A DNA stretch of 64,000 nucleotides, from the NCBI RefSeq assembly GCF_000211815.1, contig NZ_GL890939.1, positions 24,901 to 88,900 on the forward strand, written 5' to 3'. Shown here piece after piece: positions 35,701 through 43,081 of the stretch. The first letter of the stretch is position 1. Every line of letters begins with the position of its first letter. The notes under the pieces are model-generated. The model saw only the letters and a program-made list of their open reading frames with translations. It did not search any database and was not told the origin of the DNA. Origin of the DNA: Moorena producens 3L. GTDB taxonomy: Bacteria; Cyanobacteriota; Cyanobacteriia; Cyanobacteriales; Coleofasciculaceae. Made by a program: the position numbers and the translations under genes.

Positions 35701-37445
35701 AGCAAGGGACTTTTCGCCTGTGGAACTTAGAAGGAAAACAGGAAGAGCCACGTCAGCTTACAGACTGTATTTCAGGGTTTACAGATACTGATATAGGTCT
35801 ATTTCTTACTGATGGTGTATATATAGGTGTATATAACAGAGGGATCAGTTTCAGTCCTGATAGCAAGAAGCTTCTAGCCTATTTACAAAAGCGAACTAAG
35901 AAGGGCAATTCCAGTACTATCTGCCTGTGGGAAACGGGAGATCAACCGAAGCTATTGAAACGGGAAGTCAATTTCAGTAGTATTAGCTTTAACTCCAAGA
36001 ACCAGCTAGTAGTAGCTAACGAATCTGGCGATACCCTCAGATTGTCGGACTACAGGAGTCGTAATCAGTTGGCAGAGTTTAAAAATTTTAATCAGGCACC
36101 CTCTGGATATCTGGCTTTTAGTCCTACACTCTCGGGAAATCTGGTTTTTAGTCCTATTAGTCCTAATGGTGAATATTTAGCAGGATTGTTTGGAGATGAT
36201 GTAAGCATTGCCTACTTTCGTAGTTTAGATAGCGAATATTGGAAGGAGTTTAAACCCATAAGTAGAGCTAGCAGTATCATTTTTGATACCGAAGGTCGTC
36301 TGATTATTGGGCAAGAGGGTGAGGGTATTATTAGTGTTTATGATGAACCATATAAGATTAATGACTCTTTGTCAGACGCCTTGGAATTTGAACTGAAAGG
36401 GCATCAAGGTGGTATTCGTGAGGTGATTTCTAGCTCGTCGAAGGGCAGACAAATTGCTAGTTTAGGTGATGACAATACCCTGGTCTGGTGGAAACTAGAT
36501 CAGAAGCCATTAGAGGAGTTAGAGCTAATTCCGAATTTAAAAAGTATCAGCATCAGCCCCGATGGTAAACAACTAGCTGTTGTCGGAAGTGATGACACTA
36601 TTCGTCTGTTGGATTTGAAGGGTAAGGAGTTGAAGCGATTTCCAGATCTTAAAACAACAATAAGGCAAATCATTTTTAGCCCTGATGGTACACAATTGGC
36701 TGGAGTTGGTCAAGAGAATAGGATTCGCTTATTGGATTTGAATGGCAATGAGTTGTATAAATCTAAAAATTTTAATAAAACAATTAGCCAGCTTCTTTTT
36801 AGCCCTGATGGTACACAATTGCTTGTTGTGGAGAACGATAGTACTGTATATCCGCAGGGTTATGATGATAATAAAACTAGTACTCTCCATCGGTTAAATT
36901 TAAACAGTAAAATCTGGAAAACTGAACCTAAGCTATGGGGTGAAATCGCTTTTAGCTCCGATGGCAAGCTGTTAGTGGCGCAGAATGCTTTCGAGGATCA
37001 CTGGGTAGAGAGAGGTAATATCTTTTTAAAAGAATTGGAGTCTGGTGAGGAATTAGTTAAGTTTAAGAGTGCTAATCGGAGCTTTGATAGTATCGGTTTT
37101 AGTACCCAGGGTGGCTTAGTGGTTAGTGCAGAGCGGCATTATGAGGAGAAGGATTATACCTATGTATGGCATATGTCAGGAAAATTATTGACTGCTTTTG
37201 ACGATGGGCATCAAAGTAAAGTTAATGAAAGTACAGTTGATGAAAGTACAGTTACAAGTATAAGTTTTAGTGCTGATGGCAGCGTACTAGCCACTCTTGA
37301 CAGTTCCGGAACTGCCAAGTTATGGCGTATAGGAGGGTTAAATGATTTAATAGCCAAGGGTTGTGATTGGGTGCGAGACTATCTTAGTAACCCCAATCTT
37401 GATGAGAGCGATCGCAATCTCTGCAAAAATGTACCCCCTCTCTAA
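32787..37445 (+). CDS. Caspase-like / nSTAND ATPase / WD40 protein
   Basis: A 1552-residue multidomain protein. Residues 1-250 form a caspase-like (peptidase C14) domain with His82 in YFAGHG and Cys134 in ILDCCFAG, so the His-Cys dyad is intact. An nSTAND1-type ATPase follows: NPYRGLNSFEEEHSQLFFGR, Walker A GASGSGKSS (about 329-337) and Walker B LLIFIDQSEE (about 407-416). A hydrophobic segment lies at about 811-832 (VAIIVILGLSTGLVFSL). The C-terminal 650 residues hold degenerate WD40 repeats (ISISPDGKQLAVVGSDDTIR, ISFSADGSVLATLDSSGTAK). By analogy with STAND proteins, the repeats may sense a signal and the protease act as effector, as in regulated cell death or phage defence. That role is inference. 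Confidence 0.93.
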   Translation: MFSRNLALIIGINNYQNGISPLNTAVNDAKKLIEILREKHGYEVWECLDEVATLSNFNKFLDQTLPEQVTENDRLLFYFAGHGVALNGDDGPAGYLIPQDAKLGDTNSYLPMTKLHDAFHQLPCRHFLGILDCCFAGAFKWSSTRDLLTSPEVIHQERYDRFITDPAWQIITSSASDQKALDNFNLDSERGQIGNHSPFASALLEALEGAGDIYPPATNGKPAVDGVITATKLYLYLRDRVEIPTEKCRVRQTPGIWCLDKHDKGEYIFLSPGHELNLPPAPPLDESKNPYRGLNSFEEEHSQLFFGRTELVEKLQDFVNTHPLTVVLGASGSGKSSLVKAGLIPQLKQENTDKWSIVSPIRPGETPFQALNNALVEAGLRKVELGNKQKTLTESIAVWVKNNPKSKLLIFIDQSEEIITLCQDEQERQEFFQQILAAIDGYREQLRVVLSLRSDFEPQIRDAGLTLAPEVLNQLGTTVLINLWQSGRFIVPAMTRGELREAIEKPAQARVMYFQPHELVEELIDEVADMPGALSLLSFALSELYLKYLRRQRQSQYGGMTIDRALTQADYMELGGVMRSLTQRADEEYQKLVQENSAYDQVIRHVMLRMVALGGGELARRQVPLWELEYPPQKNDLVKEVIERFSTARLLVEGQDAEGNPYVEPAHDALVRGWQRLLGWKQEEEENLLLQRRLTPAAVEWKSVKSKKQSSGFEVKAEAVINWLNGRLDLAENFLNKINKLENTNLARLWQRTSDEQKGSREKPVQFLWNANPYLDVLNKELNSEDNWFNQVEVEFVQRSVRRKSLNTRRNWGVAIIVILGLSTGLVFSLIGQKDALIGQIQASQQAAEANFELGQELNALLASLRAAKSLQDWPGYLFLFKPDSQLQTEVLQTLRKVFYSTREYNRREVPQGFKKMFFKPDGTLIIATAEDGTVRLQDFKGTPLPKIFSGHEGDVDLDVSPDSRLLATTDKQGTFRLWNLEGKQEEPRQLTDCISGFTDTDIGLFLTDGVYIGVYNRGISFSPDSKKLLAYLQKRTKKGNSSTICLWETGDQPKLLKREVNFSSISFNSKNQLVVANESGDTLRLSDYRSRNQLAEFKNFNQAPSGYLAFSPTLSGNLVFSPISPNGEYLAGLFGDDVSIAYFRSLDSEYWKEFKPISRASSIIFDTEGRLIIGQEGEGIISVYDEPYKINDSLSDALEFELKGHQGGIREVISSSSKGRQIASLGDDNTLVWWKLDQKPLEELELIPNLKSISISPDGKQLAVVGSDDTIRLLDLKGKELKRFPDLKTTIRQIIFSPDGTQLAGVGQENRIRLLDLNGNELYKSKNFNKTISQLLFSPDGTQLLVVENDSTVYPQGYDDNKTSTLHRLNLNSKIWKTEPKLWGEIAFSSDGKLLVAQNAFEDHWVERGNIFLKELESGEELVKFKSANRSFDSIGFSTQGGLVVSAERHYEEKDYTYVWHMSGKLLTAFDDGHQSKVNESTVDESTVTSISFSADGSVLATLDSSGTAKLWRIGGLNDLIAKGCDWVRDYLSNPNLDESDRNLCKNVPPL

Positions 37446-37543
37446 TCATTTGGCCTATATAGGGTTTATAAATGAGATGAAACAGCCCTACCCTTATTAA
37501 GGGGAATAATGGGGGATATCAATCAAGCATTAACAAAACTGAA

Positions 37544-38968
37544 ATGCGACATTGGAAAGTATTATCCCGATTTATTCTATTCATCCTCTCAGCAGTGATC
37601 GTACTGCTGAGCTCTGCCCTACCCAATAGTCTTCTTGCCTCCCAAGCTGCTAGTCCTCTTGCCCAAGTACGCATCAAGACCGAAACAGTAATAGGTCAGC
37701 AGGATTTTTTCCGAGTTGGTAAATCCCACAAAGGTCGTTGGTGGTTCATTGACCCGGATGGCAAACCCTTCCTTTACCGGGGTGTGACCTCCGTCAACTT
37801 TGGCTATCCTGACCCCTATGTTCCGGTTGTCGAAGATAAATATGGTCAAGACCCCGCTGCCTTTCGGGAAGCTAGCTTTGAGCGGCTGCGGAGTTGGAAT
37901 TTTAATGCTCTAGGAGCATGGACACCACCTCAATTGTGGGATCAGGGTATGCCCTACACGGTTATCCTAAATTTCGTTAAAGCTGCTCCAGACAGTGAAC
38001 TTAGGGTTGATGACAGGAAGCTAAAGTTACCGGATGTGTTTGATCCGAAATGGATTGAAGGGATTGATGCTAAAGCTAAGGAAATCGTAGCACCGGTGGC
38101 AAGTAGTAAGCTGCTAGTGGGATATTTTACTGACAATGAACTTAATTGGGCACACGCGGAAACACGAGACCGAAAGGTTAACTCAGAATTGTTGCTCACC
38201 AAGCTCGCCAAGCCATCCTTACTGCAATTTTGCCTTAGCCTCAATCCAGAAAAACCCGCCTATAGTGCTGCGTGGGATTTTGTTTTAAAGCGCCATGGTA
38301 ATAGTCTAGAGCAATTAGCTAAAGATTGGCAGGTCCCGATTGAATCTAGAGACACGATTAAAGCATGGACTAAGACCAAACAAGGGATTGTTTCTAAAGG
38401 CTACTTAGTGGATCAGAATGGGTTTCAAGCAGAATTTGCTCGACGCTATTTTCAGGAAACTGGAGCAGCAATTCACCGCTATGACCACAACCATTTAATC
38501 CTGGGATGTCGGTTTGGGGCACCTCCTTCTGATGCAGTATTTTCCGCCATCAAAAGACCTTGGGTAGATGTGGTATCTGCTAACAATTATCGCTACAACA
38601 TGTATGAGCGCATAGACCTATACTACCAAGCTACAAAATTGCCAGTGCTCAACAGTGAGTTTAGTTGGGGACACACCAGGTTTACTCAACGAGCCTTACC
38701 CGATGAACCAGAAGACGGCTTTTCCGAAAGGTCACGGATGATGCGTAATGGCGCTAAGTCCTTAGCCAGGGCTTTGACTCATCCCGCTCTTGTTGGTTAT
38801 ACCTGGTATCGTTGGGTAGATTTGCCCGGTCATACACCCCCGATTAGTTTTGGTCTGGTCAATCTTGAGGATGATCCCAACCTCTCCCATACAACCTTAC
38901 TGAAGCGATTGAATGCTAGAGCGGATGCGATCGCAACTACAGCAAAGGGAATAGGGAACAGGGAATAG
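37544..38968 (+). CDS. Secreted GH50/agarase-like glycoside hydrolase
   Basis: A 474-residue protein with an N-terminal signal peptide or anchor (LSRFILFILSAVIVLLSSAL, residues about 8-27). The core looks like a clan GH-A (beta/alpha)8 enzyme of the beta-agarase/GH50 type: GRWWFIDPDGKPFLYRGV, RLRSWNFNALGAWT, and two candidate catalytic glutamates, Glu199 in YFTDNELNW (acid/base) and Glu372 in VLNSEFSWG (nucleophile). It probably acts on an extracellular galactan or the cell's own sheath polysaccharide; the substrate is not proven. The last codons (KGIGNRE) are read from a GGGAACA/GGGAATA repeat array, so the C-terminus has been changed by repeat expansion. Confidence 0.8.
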   Translation: MRHWKVLSRFILFILSAVIVLLSSALPNSLLASQAASPLAQVRIKTETVIGQQDFFRVGKSHKGRWWFIDPDGKPFLYRGVTSVNFGYPDPYVPVVEDKYGQDPAAFREASFERLRSWNFNALGAWTPPQLWDQGMPYTVILNFVKAAPDSELRVDDRKLKLPDVFDPKWIEGIDAKAKEIVAPVASSKLLVGYFTDNELNWAHAETRDRKVNSELLLTKLAKPSLLQFCLSLNPEKPAYSAAWDFVLKRHGNSLEQLAKDWQVPIESRDTIKAWTKTKQGIVSKGYLVDQNGFQAEFARRYFQETGAAIHRYDHNHLILGCRFGAPPSDAVFSAIKRPWVDVVSANNYRYNMYERIDLYYQATKLPVLNSEFSWGHTRFTQRALPDEPEDGFSERSRMMRNGAKSLARALTHPALVGYTWYRWVDLPGHTPPISFGLVNLEDDPNLSHTTLLKRLNARADAIATTAKGIGNRE

Positions 38969-39024
38969 GGAACAGGGAGTAGGGAATAGGGATGCAGCAC
39001 GTAGCGCATAAGCTGATAGCTTAA

Positions 39025-39765
39025 CTACTTACTTGCTGTAATAAAAACAAAACGGTCAGGAAATTCAAGGATAGATTGTTGAGCATATTTTTCTGATATT
39101 TCTGCTAAACCTTCCTCTAACTGTTGATCATCAAAGAATGACAGTAATGACATATAGCGATTTTCTACCATTTTCAAGTATTGCTCTTTAGGAATTGACT
39201 GAATATATTCAACAAAATCAACTGAGACGTTGAAGCCTACTTTCTCAAGTAAACTAGTGAGATCGTTATAGTTAGGCTGCCCTCTTTCATATCGCTCTAA
39301 AGCTGCTTTGAATAAAGGATACTCAATAGTTGGAGGCAGAAGTATCAGCAAAAACATTCCTCCACTAGTTAGCTTTTGAAACAAACTACTAAATAGTAAT
39401 TCTTTATTATCTATATGATGAATTGCTTCCTTCATATAGACCTTATTATAACCTGAGGTTTCAGAAACAAAAGTAATCGCATCTACTGCCCTAATTTGGT
39501 ATTGGGGGTTTAAGGGTATTTGTGAGAGCATCTCTTCAGAAGGATCGACGCAGATCATCGGATTATCTAACTGTATTTCCTTAGGAATTGCTTGGGTAAA
39601 AAGCCCTGTGCCACAGCCTAAATCTACAAGAATATCTGTTGAGGTTAAGCGTAAATATTCACTAATTTTTAACCCCATAAATCTAATGTAGTCTTCTGAG
39701 TAACTCCACAAATCATCATAGATACTACCGATTTTTTTATAGTGTTTTTGATTTGAGCTACTCAT
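39025..39765 (-). CDS. Class I SAM-dependent methyltransferase
   Basis: A 246-residue methyltransferase. Motif I is ILVDLGCGTGLFTQAIP (about residues 45-61), the acidic loop ICVDPSEEML follows, and NKVYMKEAIHHIDNKELLFS corresponds to the post-I/motif II region. The substrate cannot be told from sequence. It stands alone between the GH50-like gene (convergent) and a tandem hairpin repeat. The ATG at 39765 opens MSSSNQKHYKKIGSIYDDLW. Its start overlaps nothing and no partner is evident. Confidence 0.87.
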   Translation of the reverse strand: MSSSNQKHYKKIGSIYDDLWSYSEDYIRFMGLKISEYLRLTSTDILVDLGCGTGLFTQAIPKEIQLDNPMICVDPSEEMLSQIPLNPQYQIRAVDAITFVSETSGYNKVYMKEAIHHIDNKELLFSSLFQKLTSGGMFLLILLPPTIEYPLFKAALERYERGQPNYNDLTSLLEKVGFNVSVDFVEYIQSIPKEQYLKMVENRYMSLLSFFDDQQLEEGLAEISEKYAQQSILEFPDRFVFITASK

Positions 39766-39870
39766 GGCTTTAATTCCTATTGTTCTTTATGATTATCAAT
39801 ATAGCGGTTTTCAATTGGTGAAGTACAAACTTCTGGGTTTTAGGGAGCAGGGAACAGGAAAAAAATCCTG

Positions 39871-40080
39871 TAGAATAGGCATCTTGCCTGTGTGGAATAG
39901 GCATCTTGCCTGTTTGGCAATCTTTTGGGGCGGGCAGGATGCCCACTCTACCGGTGGAATAGGCATCTTGCCTGTTCAGCGATGTTTTGGGGCGGGCAGG
40001 ATGCCCACTCTACCGGTGGAATAGGCATCTTGCCTGTTTGGCGATGTTTTGGGGCGGGCAGGATGCCCACTCTACTTCTA
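39871..40080. repeat. 62-bp tandem repeat of hairpin units
   Basis: GCATCTTGCCTG starts at 39879, 39901, 39963 and 40025; the last three are spaced exactly 62 bp apart. In each unit it pairs imperfectly with GGGCAGGATGCC, forming a stem-loop. Single relatives occur near 13972-14010 and 22430. Confidence 0.92.
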
Positions 40081-40114
40081 TTCATTGAAAGATTCAGCAA
40101 CGCCCGAAGTCTAG

Positions 40115-40459
40115 TTAATCAACGGCAAACTCTGTGTATTGGCGCATGTTGGGGGAGTGGAAGCCAAGGACAATATCCTCAGCTGGAACACCGAGTTCAA
40201 GCAATTGGGTAGCAATGCCAATTTCGGTGCCATCATGCTGAATCCAGATTTTACCATTTTTGATATCTAAGTGGAGGCTACATCCGTGGGTGCGACGGTT
40301 ATCCTTCCAGCCAGTGTGCAGCAACAGATAATGATCTCGTTCTGTGTCCAAAACCGCCTGGGCTTCGATTTCCGGGAAGGTGCGCTTGCGATTGGCTCGT
40401 TCTAGAAGTAATTCCTGAATCCACTGACGATATTGTTCTACAGATTCTTCTACAGCCAT
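40115..40459 (-). CDS. XisI-family protein (copy 1)
   Basis: A 114-residue XisI-like protein. Signatures are VEQYRQWIQELLLERA, DTERDHYLLLHTGWKDNRR, CSLHLDIKNGKIWIQHDGTE and IGIATQLLELGVPAEDIVLG. In Anabaena, XisI together with XisH controls excision of the fdxN element, but most cyanobacterial copies lie outside such elements and have no known role. Its start overlaps the end of the upstream xisH by 10 bases, which indicates translational coupling. No nif genes or XisF-type recombinase lies in the window. Confidence 0.93.
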   Translation of the reverse strand: MAVEESVEQYRQWIQELLLERANRKRTFPEIEAQAVLDTERDHYLLLHTGWKDNRRTHGCSLHLDIKNGKIWIQHDGTEIGIATQLLELGVPAEDIVLGFHSPNMRQYTEFAVD

Positions 40460-40857
40460 TCCTGAATAACCTCCTGAGTTTGGTCATAGATCAGTAAGTT
40501 GATTTGAGTCTTCTCAATTACTGATCTTACAAAGCGTCGCTGGAAGAAAGATTGGTAAATTGTTTCAGGAATAGCAAGGTAAAGATTACGTTGAGAATCA
40601 ACTTCATTTAGGGCAAATTGATAATTGATGCATTGCCCAAGGGCAGTATGAAAATCGGAGACAAGGGATCGACCAATAAAGCTTTTGATTTCCACAGCAA
40701 TTTTTTCTCCTGCTCGTTCCGCAGCGATTAGCTCTTCAGCAAGATCAATTTCAAAATCGACTTCCCCAACACTCAGTTGATAGGGATCGGCAGTAATTAC
40801 CCAGTTCTCTTTTTCTAGGGCAGTTCTCACTGCATTGTGGAAACGATCCTTTGCCAT
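40450..40857 (-). CDS. XisH-family protein (copy 1)
   Basis: A 135-residue XisH-like protein with a PD-(D/E)XK nuclease-like core: GEVDFEIDLAEELIAAERAG (Asp38) and KIAVEIKSFIG (Glu56, Lys58), then DFHTALGQCINYQFAL. Such a core suggests a DNA-cleaving or DNA-binding ancestor. It is the first gene of an overlapping xisH-xisI pair. A second pair lies 1.6 kb away in the same direction. ATG 40857 opens MAKDRFHNAVRTAL, the usual XisH start. Confidence 0.93.
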   Translation of the reverse strand: MAKDRFHNAVRTALEKENWVITADPYQLSVGEVDFEIDLAEELIAAERAGEKIAVEIKSFIGRSLVSDFHTALGQCINYQFALNEVDSQRNLYLAIPETIYQSFFQRRFVRSVIEKTQINLLIYDQTQEVIQEWL

Positions 40858-40998
40858 GAACTTTTACAATAAACAGGAAGCTTTTCTGGTAAGATTATAT
40901 GCTAGATCGAATGTATTGATCATGCGATCGCACCAGCAAACCTTACTTTTAAATAGTTCACCGGTCTAGTGGTATATCCTCATACAGGAGGCTAGATA

Positions 40999-41244
40999 AT
41001 GGCATTTGAGTTATTTTCACGGGTGGCCCTGGGGGAAGATTTTCCCAAGCATAAGTTGCAGCAAGGGGATATTGCAACGATTGTCGATCACCATCCAGTA
41101 GAAGACGCAGAGGATGGTTATAGTCTGGAAGTTTTCAATGGGATCGGGGAAACGATCGCCGTTTTAGTGGTTTCCGAGTCACAAATTGAGCCATTAATGA
41201 AAAATGAGGTTCTGCATATCCGAATATTAGATGAAGCGGTTTGA
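40999..41244 (+). CDS. DUF4926 domain protein
   Basis: An 81-residue protein with the DUF4926 pattern: DFPKHKLQQGDIATIVDHHP, GYSLEVFNGIGETIAVLVV and SESQIEPL. The role is unknown; family members often sit beside DUF6883 or other toxin-antitoxin-like genes. A clear GGAGG box lies upstream of ATG 40999 (CAGGAGGCTAGATAATGG). It is transcribed opposite to both flanking gene sets, converging on the Rpn-type gene. Confidence 0.8.
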   Translation: MAFELFSRVALGEDFPKHKLQQGDIATIVDHHPVEDAEDGYSLEVFNGIGETIAVLVVSESQIEPLMKNEVLHIRILDEAV

Positions 41245-41246
41245 AG

Positions 41247-42137
41247 CTACAACCGATCAATCTCATCAACGCTCAACCCCGTATATTGGGCAATATCCTT
41301 CAGGGGTAACCCTGCCGCCTTCATCTGTTTAGCAATCTGCTGTTTTTCTTGTTGTCTGCCTTCCTGAATCAAGGTTTCGGCAATACTATTCATATCCCGA
41401 TAGACCTTCAGGCTATCTTGGTAACGGAATTGCTCCGCAGATGAGAAATTGGCAATCTCGGCCACCTCAAATAGCTGGGCAAATACATCCTCTTGCAACG
41501 GTTCAGGGGGTTCATTCAACTGGGCTAGGTGTTTGAGTAAAAATAACCACTTGTCAAAATGGGTTTCTAGTTGATCAACAGACTTAGTAAATTTGGGTAG
41601 TTCAACGTAGATAAATTTGAGCTTATCGTAGAACACTTCACACCGCTGATTTTTTAGCTCCACCACATGCAACAGTTCCGACTCGTGCTTGTGGTCATCA
41701 AAGAGAAAATCTAAAATGCCAACGGTATAAACTGCGGTGAGCTCATAATTCCAATATCCCTGTTGAGCCTGTTCTTGGATAGGGAAAGTAGAATAATAGA
41801 CACTGCGATCGCTGAAAGCGGGACTTCGTCCATCTTTAAAGAAATTTTGCTTGGCCTTCTGCATTTCCACAATGAAGCGTTCACCGGTCTCGCTCTGACA
41901 ATAAATATCAAAGATAGCTCTTCGATCTACTAAGGTGTTGCCCAAGAACTCCGGATTCTTAAAGGTGACATCCTGAATCTGATGATGGGGAGGCAACAGA
42001 GTATTCAAGAAGTCGATCAACAGTGCCTTGTTTGGCTCAGTGCCAAAGACGCGCTTAAAACCGAAATCCGTGAGCAGGTCAATGTATTTATCTGGCAACG
42101 GGAAAACCATATCAAAAGCCTCAGATACTGGGGTCAA
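41247..42137 (-). CDS. Rpn-family PD-(D/E)XK nuclease / putative transposase
   Basis: A 296-residue protein of the Rpn recombination-promoting nuclease family. Conserved segments are YIDLLTDFGFKRVFGTEPNK, RRAIFDIYCQSETGERFIVEMQ (core Asp, Glu and Gln) and DRSVYYSTFPIQEQAQQGYW. The C-terminus has GRQQEKQQIAKQMKAAGLPL and ends with a small helix-turn-helix-like tail (DIAQYTGLSVDEIDRL). In E. coli RpnA promotes RecA-independent DNA exchange. ATG 42137 is taken; Met at residue 10 (42110) is another option. It separates two xisH-xisI pairs. Confidence 0.9.
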   Translation of the reverse strand: MTPVSEAFDMVFPLPDKYIDLLTDFGFKRVFGTEPNKALLIDFLNTLLPPHHQIQDVTFKNPEFLGNTLVDRRAIFDIYCQSETGERFIVEMQKAKQNFFKDGRSPAFSDRSVYYSTFPIQEQAQQGYWNYELTAVYTVGILDFLFDDHKHESELLHVVELKNQRCEVFYDKLKFIYVELPKFTKSVDQLETHFDKWLFLLKHLAQLNEPPEPLQEDVFAQLFEVAEIANFSSAEQFRYQDSLKVYRDMNSIAETLIQEGRQQEKQQIAKQMKAAGLPLKDIAQYTGLSVDEIDRL

Positions 42138-42166
42138 GCAAAGCTATCAGCTATCAGCTGATGCGC

Positions 42167-42505
42167 TCACCCCACCGCAAACTCGGTATACTGCCTCATA
42201 ATCGGTGCCTGATAGGCCAAGACAATATCCTGCTTTGGTACGCCCAACTCAACTAACTGATCTGCGATCGCAATCTCCGACCCATCATGCTGTATCCAAA
42301 TCTTGCCATCTTTAATATCCACATGTACAGAACATCCATAAATACGGGTGATGTTATCTTTCCAACCCGTATGAACCATCTGGTAATGATCCCGTTCCGT
42401 ATCAAAAATGAGCTGGGTTTCCATAGCCAGATTCGCCGACTTAATACTGGCACGTTTTTTCAGCAAGTCCTGAATATGCTGCCGATACACCTCTAATTTA
42501 TCCAT
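42167..42505 (-). CDS. XisI-family protein (copy 2)
   Basis: A 112-residue XisI-like protein: KLEVYRQHIQDLLKKRA, DTERDHYQMVHTGWKDNIT and CSVHVDIKDGKIWIQHDGSE. It is clearly related to the copy at 40115 but diverged along its whole length, so the duplication is old or the two came separately. It overlaps the upstream xisH by 13 bases. Its 3' end is followed at once by a GCTATCAGCTATCAGC repeat. Confidence 0.92.
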   Translation of the reverse strand: MDKLEVYRQHIQDLLKKRASIKSANLAMETQLIFDTERDHYQMVHTGWKDNITRIYGCSVHVDIKDGKIWIQHDGSEIAIADQLVELGVPKQDIVLAYQAPIMRQYTEFAVG

Positions 42506-42909
42506 TGACTAATCCTTGGTTGCGAAATATCATAAACTACAATAGGAACCTGATTACGCTTGATCGACTTTTGTATGAAGGGATAACTGAAAAAAGCACT
42601 GTAAATAGTGTTAGGAACCGCAAGATAAAGTGTTCGATCAGGCTCCTCATCTTCTAAGGCAAGACGATAGTTAATAAACTGCCCAATTGCACCATGGAAT
42701 TCTGAAATCCTTGAAGTTGATAGAAAGCTTTTAACTTCAATAGCTATTTTTTCATTATTGCGTTCAGCAGCAATCAGGCGTTCTGCCCCCAAATCAATGT
42801 AGAGATCGGTAAAACCCAGATCAATGCGATAAGGATCGTGGGTAATGCTCCAACCGTCATTGATTAGAGCATCCTTAACTAGATCATGGAATTGATCCTT
42901 AGCAGACAT
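42493..42909 (-). CDS. XisH-family protein (copy 2)
   Basis: A 138-residue XisH-like protein: MSAKDQFHDLVKDALINDGW, TDLYIDLGAERLIAAERNN and KIAIEVKSFLSTSRISEFHG with the nuclease-like Asp...Glu-x-Lys pattern. It pairs with the overlapping XisI gene. Between this pair and the first lie the Rpn-type nuclease gene and the DUF4926 gene. Confidence 0.92.
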   Translation of the reverse strand: MSAKDQFHDLVKDALINDGWSITHDPYRIDLGFTDLYIDLGAERLIAAERNNEKIAIEVKSFLSTSRISEFHGAIGQFINYRLALEDEEPDRTLYLAVPNTIYSAFFSYPFIQKSIKRNQVPIVVYDISQPRISQWIN

Positions 42910-43081
42910 GGGGAAATAGGTACAGGTGTTAACAAACGTCTATCATATAGGTTAGCAAAAAGGGAATCAGCTTTTTTGATGGGTTAATTGGGTTAAGTAC
43001 TGTTTCGATTTCGATCACTCCTGATATGAGAGGATTTTCGAGGCAAAAGAGATCTGAACCTAAAACTCTTAGTTATTACTT

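Noticed and set aside
39764..40212. Plus-strand frames over the 62-bp array
   Set aside because: They read repeated GILPVWNRHLACL-type units derived from the hairpin repeat.
40115..42909. fdxN excision element
   Set aside because: XisH/XisI are present, but there is no XisF-type recombinase, no nif gene and no recognisable excision borders.
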